Shown piece by piece: positions 24,502 to 33,086 of a stretch of DNA of 64,000 nt (position 1 is its first letter; each line of letters begins with the position of its first letter). This DNA comes from Oricola nitratireducens. Its GTDB lineage: Bacteria > Pseudomonadota > Alphaproteobacteria > Rhizobiales > Rhizobiaceae. Below the pieces are notes generated by a model. It was given only the letters and a program-made list of their open reading frames with translations, searched no databases and was not told where the DNA came from. Made by a program: the position numbers and the translations under genes. The stretch covers positions 1 to 64,000 of the forward strand of contig NZ_JACZCS010000025.1 in the NCBI RefSeq assembly GCF_014904745.1, written 5' to 3'.

Positions 24502-26522
24502 CGCATGATTTCGATCTCGACGCTTTGAAGAGCGTGAAGCCGCCGGAGCCGTCGCAGGCCGCGCGCGAAACCGCGATGCGCGCGGCGCTCGACGCCTTCG
24601 ACGACGAAACAAACAAGCGGCAGACCCAAGGATCGGCCTCCGGCGTCCGTCTCATGACCATTCTGCAACGGTCATGGAGCACGACAATGACAGCACTGAC
24701 GAAAACCCGGTTGATGACGGGCACGGCCATCGCCACTATCCTGGTGGTTCCGCTCGCTGGCTATCTCGCCTTCAGCCTGATCAACGAAGGGTATTCCCCG
24801 CAGTTCCGGCAGGACACGCCGCTGATGGATCTCGGCGGCGCGAACCGAGCAAAGGACGAGGCCGACGCCGATGATTCGCGGATCGCCGCGGAACCGAAAC
24901 CGGCGGACGGGGCGATCGCCGCGGCGCCGCCTGCTGCGGTCGCGGAATCCGAGGTGCGGGTTCAGAGCCCCGGACAGACGGGGCTTGCGAAAAGCGCGCC
25001 GTCGACACAATTGCGCCGGTCGGGCGAGAGTTTTTCGGCGGCAGGTGCGCCGGTGGCCGCCGACAGAATCGCGCCGATGCCGCGCGTCGAGGAACAGAGC
25101 GGCGACCGATTCGAGAAATTCGACAGCAATGGCGTGAAATCGGTCGCCGACGCGCCGGTTTCGACATTCTCCATCGACGTCGACACGGCATCCTATTCGG
25201 TCGTCCGGCGCTCGCTGATGGAAGGGCGGCTGCCCGACCCGGACAGCGTGCGGGTCGAGGAGCTGATCAACTATTTCCCCTATTCCTATCCGCTGCCGGA
25301 AAGCCGCCAGACGCCGTTCGGCGTCAATGTCTCGGTGTCGCCGACGCCGTGGAATGCCGACACCAAGCTGATGCATATCGGCATCCAGGGCTACGACATC
25401 GTTCCGTCCGAGCGGCCGGCGGCCAATCTGGTGTTCCTCATCGACGTGTCGGGGTCGATGAACGCGCCCGACAAGCTGCCGCTTCTTAAAAGCGCCTTCC
25501 GGCTGCTGCTCGACAAGCTCGACGACCGCGACACCGTCTCGATCGTCACCTATGCCGGCAATGCCGGCACGGTGCTGGAGCCGACGAAGGCGTCCGAACG
25601 CGAGAAGATCCTCCGGGCGATCGACACGCTGCAGCCCGGGGGTTCGACGGCGGGGGCGGCGGGGATCGAGGAGGCCTACCGGCTTGCCCGGGAAGCGAAG
25701 ATCGACGGCGGCGTCAACCGCGTGCTACTGGCGACGGATGGCGACTTCAATGTCGGCGCGTCGTCGGACGCGGACTTGAAGCGCATGATCGAGAAACGCC
25801 GCGACGACGGCATCTTCCTGTCGGTGTTCGGTTTCGGGCAGGGCAATTACAACGACCAGCTGATGCAGGTGCTGGCCCAGAACGGCAACGGCACGGCCGC
25901 CTATATCGACACGCTTGCCGAAGCCCAGAAGACGCTGGTCGAGGAGGCGGGGTCGACACTGTTCCCGATCGCCAAGGACGTGAAGATCCAGGTCGAGTTC
26001 AATCCGGCCACCGTCGCCGAGTACCGGCTGATCGGCTACGAGACGCGGGCGCTCAATCGCGAGGACTTCAACAATGACCGCGTCGATGCCGGCGATATCG
26101 GCTCGGGCCATTCGGTGACCGCGATCTACGAGATCACGCCGGTCGGCAGCCCCGCCGTGAGCGTCGATCCGCTGCGCTACGGCGAGGCGGAGAAGCCCGC
26201 GGCGACAAATGCCGCCGGTACGGACGAATACGCATTCCTGAAACTGCGCTACAAGCTGCCGGATGGCGCCAGGAGCACGCTGGTGACGACGCCGGTCGGG
26301 CCGGCGCAGGAGAAGGCGTCGGTGGCGGGGCTTGGCGACGATACGCGGTTCTCGATCGCGGTCGCGGCCTTCGGCCAGAAGCTGCGCCATGAGGATGCGG
26401 TCGCCAACTATTCCTGGAACGCCATTCGCGATCTGGCGGCGAAGGCGCGCGGCGAAGATTCCTATGGTTACCGCGGCGAGTTCCTGCGGCTCGTCGGGCT
26501 GGCCGAAAGTCTCGACCGCTGA
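24498..26522 (+). CDS. Membrane-anchored VWA protein with DUF3520 (YfbK-like), coupled to an ECF sigma factor
   Basis: A 674-residue protein. Residues 1-70 are hydrophilic and should be cytoplasmic, one membrane segment follows at about 72-95 (TAIATILVVPLAGYLAFSLI), then a low-complexity periplasmic linker to about 205. From about 210 come the YfbK-type N-terminal domain (FSIDVDTASYSVVRRSL), a von Willebrand A domain (LVFLIDVSGSMNAPDKLPLL, with the DxSxS metal site) and the C-terminal DUF3520 region. It overlaps the sigma gene by four bases. The short cytoplasmic part before the membrane segment is where an anti-sigma function would reside, although no zinc motif is visible. An 11-bp hairpin follows the stop. 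Confidence 0.9.
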   Translation: MTHDFDLDALKSVKPPEPSQAARETAMRAALDAFDDETNKRQTQGSASGVRLMTILQRSWSTTMTALTKTRLMTGTAIATILVVPLAGYLAFSLINEGYSPQFRQDTPLMDLGGANRAKDEADADDSRIAAEPKPADGAIAAAPPAAVAESEVRVQSPGQTGLAKSAPSTQLRRSGESFSAAGAPVAADRIAPMPRVEEQSGDRFEKFDSNGVKSVADAPVSTFSIDVDTASYSVVRRSLMEGRLPDPDSVRVEELINYFPYSYPLPESRQTPFGVNVSVSPTPWNADTKLMHIGIQGYDIVPSERPAANLVFLIDVSGSMNAPDKLPLLKSAFRLLLDKLDDRDTVSIVTYAGNAGTVLEPTKASEREKILRAIDTLQPGGSTAGAAGIEEAYRLAREAKIDGGVNRVLLATDGDFNVGASSDADLKRMIEKRRDDGIFLSVFGFGQGNYNDQLMQVLAQNGNGTAAYIDTLAEAQKTLVEEAGSTLFPIAKDVKIQVEFNPATVAEYRLIGYETRALNREDFNNDRVDAGDIGSGHSVTAIYEITPVGSPAVSVDPLRYGEAEKPAATNAAGTDEYAFLKLRYKLPDGARSTLVTTPVGPAQEKASVAGLGDDTRFSIAVAAFGQKLRHEDAVANYSWNAIRDLAAKARGEDSYGYRGEFLRLVGLAESLDR

Positions 26523-26531
26523 GCGGTGCCC

Positions 26532-26558
26532 GTCCGGTGCCGGCAAACGGCGCCGGAC
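26532..26558 (+). terminator. Strong hairpin after the VWA gene
   Basis: GTCCGGTGCCG (26532-26542), loop GCAAA, CGGCGCCGGAC (26548-26558): 11 bp with one G-U pair, ten bases after the stop. There is no T-run, so termination is likely but not certain. Confidence 0.45.
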
Positions 26559-26756
26559 GCTCGCCATATTGAACCCGGAAGCGTGTTCGACTATATGGGG
26601 CGCATCAAGGGCACGAGGCGCCCGCCGCTCACCGGTTTTCCGATGGTGAAGCCTCCCGGTTCAGTCCGGTACGACAGCAGACCCGTTTCAACGCGGTCCT
26701 GCGGCAATGTGAGCTCCCGCCAGACATGACCGTACGAACAGAACGGAACTGCAGTC

Positions 26757-27227
26757 ATGACCAATATACTTGCCCCCGACATCGCCAGACCGCGCACCCG
26801 CGACCAGGCGAAACAATACGCCAGGACGTTGCGCCGGGACCTTGCCGCGCGCGGTGTCGCCATCAGCCATTCCCAGGCGCTGGAACGCGTCGCGGCCGAA
26901 CTCGGCTACCGCGACTGGAACACCGCGGTGGCGCGGCTGTCCAACGAACCCGAATTCCGCATCCAGGTCGGGGACGCCGTCAGCGGCACCTATCTCAAGC
27001 AGCCTTTCACCGGCCGCGTGCTCGCGCTGCGGGAAATCGCCGGCGGAAGCCATTTCCAGGTGACGCTTCATCTCGACGAGGCGGTGGACGTGGTGACCTT
27101 CGACAGCTTCTCGTCGTTTCGCCAGCGCGTCAACGCGACGATCAACGACGAAGGCGTGTCGCGCAGCCGCACCAGCGACGGCGAGCCGCATCTCGTCATC
27201 CGGCGGCTGACATCCGCCGTCGCCTGA
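26757..27227 (+). CDS. Glyoxalase-superfamily-related protein
   Basis: A 156-residue protein. The N-terminal half, ARPRTRDQAKQYARTLRRDL...ISHSQALERVAAELGYRDWN, matches the helical domain annotated as glyoxalase-related in many proteobacterial proteins; the second half (GDAVSGTYLKQPFTGRVLAL, HFQVTLHLDEAVDVVTFDSF) looks like a small beta fold. No catalytic metal ligands of a true glyoxalase can be picked out. Single gene, role unknown. Confidence 0.75.
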   Translation: MTNILAPDIARPRTRDQAKQYARTLRRDLAARGVAISHSQALERVAAELGYRDWNTAVARLSNEPEFRIQVGDAVSGTYLKQPFTGRVLALREIAGGSHFQVTLHLDEAVDVVTFDSFSSFRQRVNATINDEGVSRSRTSDGEPHLVIRRLTSAVA

Positions 27228-27299
27228 GCGGCGCGCCGGCCGCCATAAAAATCCGCGCCCGGCATTGACTTGGATATGCCGGGCGTGTGCCTTTGGCGC

Positions 27300-28307
27300 A
27301 TGACACTGACGCTTGCCGATATCTTCAAGGCGCAGAAGACGATTGCCGGGACCGCGACGGACACGCCGCTGGTCCCGTCGCCTTTCATGTCGGAATTTTG
27401 CGGCCAGGAATTCCTGCTCAAGCTGGAAAACATGCAGCCGATCGGCGCCTTCAAGCTGCGCGGCGCGATGAACGCGATCGCCAACCTGCCGGAGGGGACG
27501 GCGGGCGTCGCCTGCTGCTCGACGGGAAACCACGGCCGCGGCGTTGCCTATGCGGCGCGCGCGCGGGGATTGAAAGCCGTGGTTTGCATGTCGTCGCTGG
27601 TGCCGCGGGCCAAGGTCGACGGCATCCGCGCGCTCGGCGCCGACGTGCGCATCACCGGAACCAGCCAGACGGACGCGCTTGCCGAAAGCAGGCGATTGCA
27701 GGCGGCCGAGGGGCTCGCGGTGATCTCGCCCTTCGACGATCCCTTCGTGATCGCCGGCCAGGGGACGATCGGGCTCGAGGTGCTGGCGGCGCGGCCCGAT
27801 CTCGACACGATCCTGGTGCCCCTGTCGGGCGGTGGGCTGGCGGGCGGCATCGCGCTTGCCGCCAAGACGATCAAGCCGGAGATCAGGGTGATCGGCATTT
27901 CCATGGACCGCGGCGCGGCGATGCATGAATCGCTTGCCGCCGGCCATCCCGTCGAGGTGACGGAGGTGGCGAGCCTCGCGGATTCGCTCGGCGGCGGCAT
28001 CGGCATGGACAATGAATATTCCTTTGCGCTGTGCCGTGACCATCTCGATGATACGGTGCTGGTGACGGAGGAGGATATCTACGCCGCGATGCAGGCGCTC
28101 TATTACGAGGACCGGATCGTCGCCGAGGGCGGCTCGGTGGTCGGGATCGCGGCGCTTCTTTCGGGCAAGCTCGACAAGCCAAAAGGCCCGACGGCGACGA
28201 TCGTCACCGGGCGCAATCTCGACATGGGCCTCTTCACGGCGATCATGACCGGCGAGGACGTGCAACTGGGTGACAGGAAAGTGCGGGGGAGACGCCATGG
28301 ATCATGA
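27300..28307 (+). CDS. eutB: PLP-dependent hydroxyectoine utilisation dehydratase
   Basis: A 335-residue fold-type II PLP enzyme of the threonine dehydratase family. IGAFKLRGAMNAI holds the PLP lysine (Lys52), CCSTGNHGRGVAYAAR the phosphate-adjacent loop and VPLSGGGLAGGIALAA the glycine-rich phosphate loop. The direct pairing with an ornithine cyclodeaminase-like gene identifies it as EutB, which acts on the hydrolysed hydroxyectoine intermediate. The start at 27300 is chosen because the family begins at this point. Its end overlaps eutC by 11 bases. No other ectoine gene (doeA/eutD, uehABC, enuR) is in the window. Confidence 0.87.
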   Translation: MTLTLADIFKAQKTIAGTATDTPLVPSPFMSEFCGQEFLLKLENMQPIGAFKLRGAMNAIANLPEGTAGVACCSTGNHGRGVAYAARARGLKAVVCMSSLVPRAKVDGIRALGADVRITGTSQTDALAESRRLQAAEGLAVISPFDDPFVIAGQGTIGLEVLAARPDLDTILVPLSGGGLAGGIALAAKTIKPEIRVIGISMDRGAAMHESLAAGHPVEVTEVASLADSLGGGIGMDNEYSFALCRDHLDDTVLVTEEDIYAAMQALYYEDRIVAEGGSVVGIAALLSGKLDKPKGPTATIVTGRNLDMGLFTAIMTGEDVQLGDRKVRGRRHGS

Positions 28308-29289
28308 GGTTCTGGTCGCGACGGAAAAGGAACTGCGCACAGCGGTGAAACTCGACCTCGCGGCGATCGAGGTGGTGGAAAAGGCCTTCGTGGCGCTGGC
28401 TTCCGGCGAGGTCGTGATGCCGCCGATCCTGTCGATGGACCTGCCGGCGGTGCATGGCGAGGTCGACGTCAAGACCGCGTGGATTCCGGGCTTCGACGGT
28501 TTCGCGATCAAGGTCAGCCCCGGTTTCTTCGACAATCCGAAACTGGGCCTGCCGAGCCTCAACGGGCTGATGATCCTGTTTTCGGCGAAGACCGGCCTCG
28601 TCGAGGCGCTGTTTCTCGACAATGGATACCTGACCGACATCCGCACGGCGGCGGCCGGCGCGGTGGCGGCGAAATACCTGGCGCCGGGCACGGTGCGCAC
28701 GGCCGGCGTGATCGGCACCGGCGTGCAGGCGCGCCTGCAGATCGCGGCGGCGCATCTGGTGCGGCCGTTCCGGCGCGTCCTCGTCTGGGGCCGCGACCTC
28801 GACAAGGCGAAGGCCTGCGCGGCGGATATCGCGCAGATGATCCCGGTCGAGGCAATTGCCGTCGAGGAGGCGGCGCGCGCCGTCGGGGACTGCGAATTGC
28901 TGGTGACGACGACGCCGGCGCGCGAACCGGTGGTCAAGGCCGAATGGCTGCATCCGGGCATGCATGTCACCGCGATGGGCTCGGACCAGGCGGGCAAGAA
29001 CGAGATCGAGCCGAAGGCGCTGGCCGAGGCCGACCTGTATGTCGCCGACCGGGCCAGCCAGTGCGAGATGCTGGGCGAGTTGCGCGCGGCGATCGCCGCC
29101 GGGCTGTGGACCGGGCGCATGCCGTCGGAACTGGGCGACGTCATCACCGGCAAGACGTCCGGGCGGCCGTCGCCGGGCGCGATCACCATCTGCGACCTGA
29201 CCGGCACCGGCGCGCAGGACACGGCGATCGCGACGCATGCCTTCGCGGCGATGCGCGAAGCGGGCGGCGGCACGTCCATCGCGACGTAG
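28297..29289 (+). CDS. eutC: Ornithine cyclodeaminase-family ectoine utilisation protein
   Basis: A 330-residue NAD(P)-binding protein of the ornithine cyclodeaminase/mu-crystallin family. Visible features are GYLTDIRTAAAGAVAAKYLA, the dinucleotide motif TAGVIGTGVQARLQI and VTAMGSDQAGKNEIEP. Paired with eutB (11-base overlap, GGGGGAG ribosome site before ATG 28297) it corresponds to EutC of hydroxyectoine breakdown. A palindrome with a T-run follows after about 60 bases and may end the transcript. Confidence 0.87.
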   Translation: MDHEVLVATEKELRTAVKLDLAAIEVVEKAFVALASGEVVMPPILSMDLPAVHGEVDVKTAWIPGFDGFAIKVSPGFFDNPKLGLPSLNGLMILFSAKTGLVEALFLDNGYLTDIRTAAAGAVAAKYLAPGTVRTAGVIGTGVQARLQIAAAHLVRPFRRVLVWGRDLDKAKACAADIAQMIPVEAIAVEEAARAVGDCELLVTTTPAREPVVKAEWLHPGMHVTAMGSDQAGKNEIEPKALAEADLYVADRASQCEMLGELRAAIAAGLWTGRMPSELGDVITGKTSGRPSPGAITICDLTGTGAQDTAIATHAFAAMREAGGGTSIAT

Positions 29290-29327
29290 GTGCAGGGGGG
29301 CATCCGATATCGGCGCCGTCCCCCCTC

Positions 29328-29372
29328 TGTCCGCTTGCGCGGACATCTCCCCCGCGAGGGGGGAGACTTTTT
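29328..29372 (+). repeat. Composite palindromic element, possibly acting as terminator of eutBC
   Basis: Two hairpins: TGTCCGC TTGC GCGGACA (29328-29345) and CTCCCCC GCGA GGGGGGAG (29347-29365), then ACTTTTTG. The second hairpin belongs to a C-rich/G-rich family seen also at 30261, 31108 and 33271. Placed after eutBC with a T-run it can terminate transcription. Confidence 0.6.
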
Positions 29373-29404
29373 GTCCCGTCCTTAAGCTTGTCCCGTCCTT
29401 AAGC
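29371..29404. repeat. Tandem 17-bp direct repeat, two copies
   Basis: TTGTCCCGTCCTTAAGC occurs at 29371-29387 and again, identically, at 29388-29404. Confidence 0.9.
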
Positions 29405-29451
29405 GTCGCTTCGCTCGCTGACGGGCTCTGTGGCGCGCGTGGCCGTTTCCG

Positions 29452-29913
29452 CTACGAATTGGAATTCGACATGTCGCGATAGATCTTCCAGCTTCCGTCG
29501 GCCTGGCGTTTGAGGATCGTCAGGAACTTGCCGTCGATATGCATGTCCTCGCCCTTGACGGTCCGGTCGGCATCGTAGGTGCCGCGCGAATAGGCCCAGT
29601 CGCCGGTCACGACGATCTCTTCCGGGTTGATGTTCATCGAACTTGTCGGGGTGGCCGCGAAGGACTTGGGAACGCCTGCATCGAGCGCTTTCCTGTCGCG
29701 CGCCGGCGAGCCCTCGGACATCTTGATGCCGTTTTCGTCCCACAGCGCCAGCCAGGCTTTGGCGTCGCCGGCGACGCGCGCGGCGGCGTATTTCACCCAG
29801 ATGTCGCGGATCGCCGCTTCGTCGTCCGCCGCGGCCGCATTGCCCATGCCGGCAAGCGTGACACCGCTTGCGAACAGGACGGCAGCCAGACCCAAAAAGA
29901 CACGTCTCAACAT
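29452..29913 (-). CDS. Secreted SnoaL/NTF2-like (DUF4440-type) protein
   Basis: A 153-residue protein with a signal peptide (VFLGLAAVLFASGVTLAG...NAAAA, residues about 5-28). The mature part is a cone-shaped NTF2-like fold: AIRDIWVKYAAARVAGDAKAW, LWDENGIKMSEGSPA, INPEEIVVTGDWAYSRGTY and LKRQADGSWKIYRDM. Many such proteins bind small ligands; no active-site residues can be assigned. Periplasmic location inferred. It is convergent with eutBC. Confidence 0.82.
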   Translation of the reverse strand: MLRRVFLGLAAVLFASGVTLAGMGNAAAADDEAAIRDIWVKYAAARVAGDAKAWLALWDENGIKMSEGSPARDRKALDAGVPKSFAATPTSSMNINPEEIVVTGDWAYSRGTYDADRTVKGEDMHIDGKFLTILKRQADGSWKIYRDMSNSNS

Positions 29914-30075
29914 GGTCTCCTCCCTTGAGAGTTGGTGCAGTGCAAGTCAAATGCGTTGAGGGCGGATGTTTCATTGACAGCCGTCAAGACTATTTTCTGC
30001 GATTTGTGCCTCTTTGACTGCGCGATCGCTATTCCGGACTGCGGATATCGCGAATTCTCCTTTGAAATAACTTGT

Positions 30076-30192
30076 TTATGCGCGGATCCTCAGGTCGGTC
30101 CCGAGGATGACGATTTTCGATCGGGCCAGGAGGGCGTGCGTGATCGCCGCCTCGGGTTCCTTGCCTTGGCCGCTAGTGCATTTGTCCGCCAT
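30076..30192 (-). CDS. Possible 38-residue peptide behind a structured leader repeat
   Basis: A short frame, MADKCTSGQGKEPEAAITHA..., whose ATG and AGAGGGGG ribosome-site-like sequence lie inside leader repeat copy A. The product ends KIVILGTDLRIRA. The same leader module precedes a different short frame at 33.1 kb. It may be a real small gene or an incidental frame in a repeat. Confidence 0.35.
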   Translation of the reverse strand: MADKCTSGQGKEPEAAITHALLARSKIVILGTDLRIRA

Positions 30193-30280
30193 CGCGTCCC
30201 CCTCTCTTGTGATTTCCAAGGACTTGCTCGCTGCGCGTCGCAAGCCCGGGAAATCACTTTCTCCCCCTCCAGGGGGGAGA
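30185..30280 (-). repeat. Structured leader repeat, copy A
   Basis: About 96 bases. Read on the plus strand: TCCGCCATCGCG, CCCCCTCTCTTG, outer stem GTGATTTCC (30209-30217) with GGAAATCAC (30249-30257), inner AAGGACTTGC paired with GCAAGCCC, then CTCCCCC TCCA GGGGGGAG. Copy B at 33.2 kb has the same frame but a different outer stem sequence that still pairs. On the minus strand it supplies a G-rich Shine-Dalgarno and the ATG of a short ORF. The rest of the stretch 29914-30352 holds no other gene that I can support. Confidence 0.75.
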
Positions 30281-30352
30281 GTCGGCGCGCGTGATCGCCG
30301 CCGCGCTTCCTCTCAGAAGCCCGGATCAATCGAAACAGCTTGTCCGGCCAGC

Positions 30353-31030
30353 TCACGACGTGTCTTCCCGCTCCAGCGACAGCGCCAGCGCGTGGCACTC
30401 GGTGAGCACGTCGTCGACTTCGTGAAAGACCCGCTTGCGGCGGCCGGGCGGCCAGCCGGGGCGCATCGGCGAGAAATACTTGCTGCGATTGATGCCGAGA
30501 TCCCGGCGCGCGCGCCAGCGAGCGAGACGTTTGGCCTGTCCGGGGAGATCGTCGAGCGCGCGCCTCAGCGCGTGCAGGCGGCGGCAGAGCCGCGCGGCGT
30601 CGATCTCGTCGTCGGGCGTGGGGATCCGGATTTCGGGGATCGGGCGCGGTTCGGAAATGCCGATGACGCAGATGCGCGGGAAGGATTTTGCGCGGCGGCG
30701 CGGGCGGACGCCGAAGCGCTTGCGGGGATCGAGCAGGGGCAAGGCCGGCGCGGCGGGGGCGGATGTGGTTGTGGTGGTGGATGTTGTGGTTGTTGTGCCG
30801 GCTTGTTTGCGGAGCGCCACCACAACAACAACATCGCGCGCGGCGATGACGATCAGACGGCGGACGGCGGATTCGGCCGCACGGAGAATGCGCAGGAGAT
30901 GATTGCGCAGATGGCGGGGCAGGGTGGCCACAATCGCGCCCTCGCCCAGCCCGGCCATGGCGAACAGCGCCGCGAGAACGCGCAAAAGCGCCGCGCGGTT
31001 GCGTTCTATCGCCCTGTCCCAGTTGATCAT
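30353..31030 (-). CDS. Hypothetical protein with poly-Thr and poly-Val tracts
   Basis: A 225-residue protein started at 31030 (MINWDRAIERNRAALLRVL), an N-terminus typical of a Rhizobiales hypothetical family; the frame is open far upstream but that part overlaps a real gene. A hydrophobic stretch near residues 13-30 is followed by DVVVVVAL and a run of Thr (TTTTTSTTTTT) coded by ACA/ACC repeats, then a basic C-terminal half. The repeats are prone to slippage. No domain recognised; function unknown. Confidence 0.65.
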   Translation of the reverse strand: MINWDRAIERNRAALLRVLAALFAMAGLGEGAIVATLPRHLRNHLLRILRAAESAVRRLIVIAARDVVVVVALRKQAGTTTTTSTTTTTSAPAAPALPLLDPRKRFGVRPRRRAKSFPRICVIGISEPRPIPEIRIPTPDDEIDAARLCRRLHALRRALDDLPGQAKRLARWRARRDLGINRSKYFSPMRPGWPPGRRKRVFHEVDDVLTECHALALSLEREDTS

Positions 31031-31107
31031 GCGCTTCCGTCTCCGGGTTTGGGTCCGGGAGAAGGGTAAGGGAGGTTGTGGGGCGGTGGATAAGTTGGGC
31101 GGGCTTG

Positions 31108-31128
31108 TCTCCTCCGCAAGGGGGGAGA
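31108..31128. repeat. C-rich/G-rich palindrome (repeat family)
   Basis: TCTCCTCCGCAAGGGGGGAGA, one imperfect hairpin of the same family as the terminal hairpins at 29347, 30261 and 33271, placed just after the DUF389 gene. Confidence 0.7.
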
Positions 31129-31134
31129 TAGGCG

Positions 31135-32121
31135 TCAGCGTACCACCAGGACCTGCCAGGCGATAAGGGCGGCGAGGAGGACGAGCAGCGCGCCCGAGAC
31201 GGCGAGCGAGAAGCGGATCGCCTGCCGGACCTTGGCCTGGCGGTAGCGCGTGCGGGGCTTCACCCCGCGCACGATGAAGACAAGCTGGCCGGAGAGATGG
31301 ATCGAGGCGAGGTTGACCGCCAGCAGCAGGGCCGCGTCGCCGGCCATCAGCCACTGCGCCTTGCCGAGGAACAGGCCGATGGCGGCGGCCGGCGGCATCA
31401 GCGCGACGGCGACCATGACGCCGACCAGGACCGAGGCCGCGCCCGCCGTCAGCGACAGGGCGGCGGCGACGCCGGAGGCGAGCGCCAGCGCGATGTTCTC
31501 GAAACCGACGGAGGCGCGCGCGGCGAGTTCGCCGGTCGTCACGTCGAAGGGCAGGACGACACCCAGCGCCGCGCCGATGGCGACGGCCAGCGCGATGCCC
31601 GCGGCGCTCGCCAGCAAGCCCTGCACGATCAGGTTCTTCTCGCCGAGCGTCACGCCGAGAATCGAGCCGAGCACAGGGCCGAGCAGCGGCGCGATCACCA
31701 TCGCGCCGATGATGACGGCGACGTCGTCGCCGATCATGCCGAGCGCGGCGACGACCGCCGAGATGGCGACCAGGATCAGGAAGGTCGGGGTCAGGCCGGC
31801 ATTGCGCGATATCTGCGCCAGCAGCTCCTCGCGCGTCTCCGAAATCTCGGTCTCGTTTTCCGCCTTGTCCTCGCGCGATTTCGACACCACGGCGTCGAGC
31901 GGATTGATGGCGATCTTCCAGTCCGGCGTGTCGTGCAGGGCGCGCTGCAGGTCGTCGAGCAGCTTCTGCTGGACCTTGTGGGTGGAGAGGAACGAGACCG
32001 TGCGCACCGGCCCCTTCGCGGCCGAGATGCCGGCGAGCGTCACGCCCTCGCGCTCGCCCACCTCGATGACCTTGTCGACCGCGTCTCTGGGAACAACGAC
32101 ATGGATATATTGATGGGTCAT
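31135..32121 (-). CDS. DUF389 (TIGR00341-type) membrane protein
   Basis: A 328-residue protein. The start at 32121 (MTHQYIHVVVPRDAVDKV) gives the conserved N-terminal ferredoxin-like cytoplasmic domain of about 100 residues; from about 115 come six or seven hydrophobic segments with the family signatures AALGMIGDDVAVIIGAMVI, APLLGPVLGSILG and LVGVMVAVALMPPAAAIG. DUF389 proteins are inner-membrane proteins of unknown transport or signalling role. Single gene. Confidence 0.88.
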   Translation of the reverse strand: MTHQYIHVVVPRDAVDKVIEVGEREGVTLAGISAAKGPVRTVSFLSTHKVQQKLLDDLQRALHDTPDWKIAINPLDAVVSKSREDKAENETEISETREELLAQISRNAGLTPTFLILVAISAVVAALGMIGDDVAVIIGAMVIAPLLGPVLGSILGVTLGEKNLIVQGLLASAAGIALAVAIGAALGVVLPFDVTTGELAARASVGFENIALALASGVAAALSLTAGAASVLVGVMVAVALMPPAAAIGLFLGKAQWLMAGDAALLLAVNLASIHLSGQLVFIVRGVKPRTRYRQAKVRQAIRFSLAVSGALLVLLAALIAWQVLVVR

Positions 32122-32288
32122 CGCGGTTCCGGCGGGTCTCGTGGGTCGGTGATGCGATGGTAGTCCGGCGGCGGAGGTTGCGGCAAGGAAGGGGGGGTGG
32201 GGCTGTTGGAGGACATGGCCGACAAAAGGACACACCGCGGGAGCCCTGGACGGGACGGGGGCTACGTCATGGATGACGAGATGAAGAC

Positions 32289-33071
32289 TTAATCTTCTTC
32301 CTCGATTTCTTCACTAGTTGGCTGTCTTTCAAGCGCCCATAGAGTTGTCGGCATGCCTTCGGCCATGACATGCTGATATTTTTGTGTGAGTTCGTCCATT
32401 TTTGCTGAATACGCAATCGAATGTTCTTGATTCTCCGTAAGTTGGAACATCATTGCCATAGCTCCCGTCTGCATTGCTCTCAAGTCGAGTTCAAAACGGT
32501 CTGATAAAGCGGTAAAATGCTGTTGAGAAATATTTTCTTTGTTATCTTCGATAAATTCCGCGCCTCTAACGACATTACGAAAGCCCATTTGAAATGTATC
32601 CCAATACCGGCGAAAATTATTATCCCCCCAATAGAAGCCAGCCTCTCCTGCTAGCGCAGTAATATGCTCATTGGCATCGAATTTTGCAAAATGCGTCGGA
32701 GCTAAATTTGCGATAGCATACTGGTTTATCTTTTTCGACAGTTCATACCGATCAGAGAGAAATCTATCCTCGAAGAAGACACGCCGTCGTCTACTGCTGT
32801 CTGCGAGGGTAGATTGAAGGCGCTGTAACGCCTCTTTATCAACCTTCCAAACAAAATAAGGGGCCGAAAGAACTCGTAGAAATATGAGCGCGACTACAAT
32901 GGAAAGTATCAAGATAGCAATAAATCCGGGGCCCCACTCCGGGATCGGTGCCTCCTTTATCCAAAACCAAGCCGGAACTGCTAGTGTGGCAAATACGGAA
33001 AGCGCATCGGCCCAGCGGAGCGACGGGCGCAATGCGAATCGAACGCTGCGTGTAATAAACTCGCCCAACAT
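32289..33071 (-). CDS. Low-GC membrane protein of unknown function (probably acquired)
   Basis: A 260-residue protein with one or two N-terminal membrane segments (FATLAVPAWFWIKEA; PGFIAILILSIVVALIFLRVL, about residues 28-68) and a long soluble helical C-terminal part rich in Phe, Asn and acidic residues, ending EEIEEED. Base use is clearly lower in GC than anything nearby, with AT-ending codons, which suggests recent transfer. It follows a 40-residue frame by 15 bases and both lie downstream of leader repeat copy B. No domain recognised; a defence or toxin-related role is only a thought. Confidence 0.7.
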   Translation of the reverse strand: MLGEFITRSVRFALRPSLRWADALSVFATLAVPAWFWIKEAPIPEWGPGFIAILILSIVVALIFLRVLSAPYFVWKVDKEALQRLQSTLADSSRRRRVFFEDRFLSDRYELSKKINQYAIANLAPTHFAKFDANEHITALAGEAGFYWGDNNFRRYWDTFQMGFRNVVRGAEFIEDNKENISQQHFTALSDRFELDLRAMQTGAMAMMFQLTENQEHSIAYSAKMDELTQKYQHVMAEGMPTTLWALERQPTSEEIEEED

Positions 33072-33086
33072 TTCGAAAGCCTGCCC

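Noticed and set aside
30760-30830. CRISPR-like or minisatellite array
   Set aside because: The repeats are codon-level ACA/ACC and GTT/GTG runs in a coding frame, with no spacer structure.
30353-32233. A single 626-codon protein
   Set aside because: The first part overlaps the DUF389 gene out of frame; only the last 225 codons, from ATG 31030, look like a real protein.
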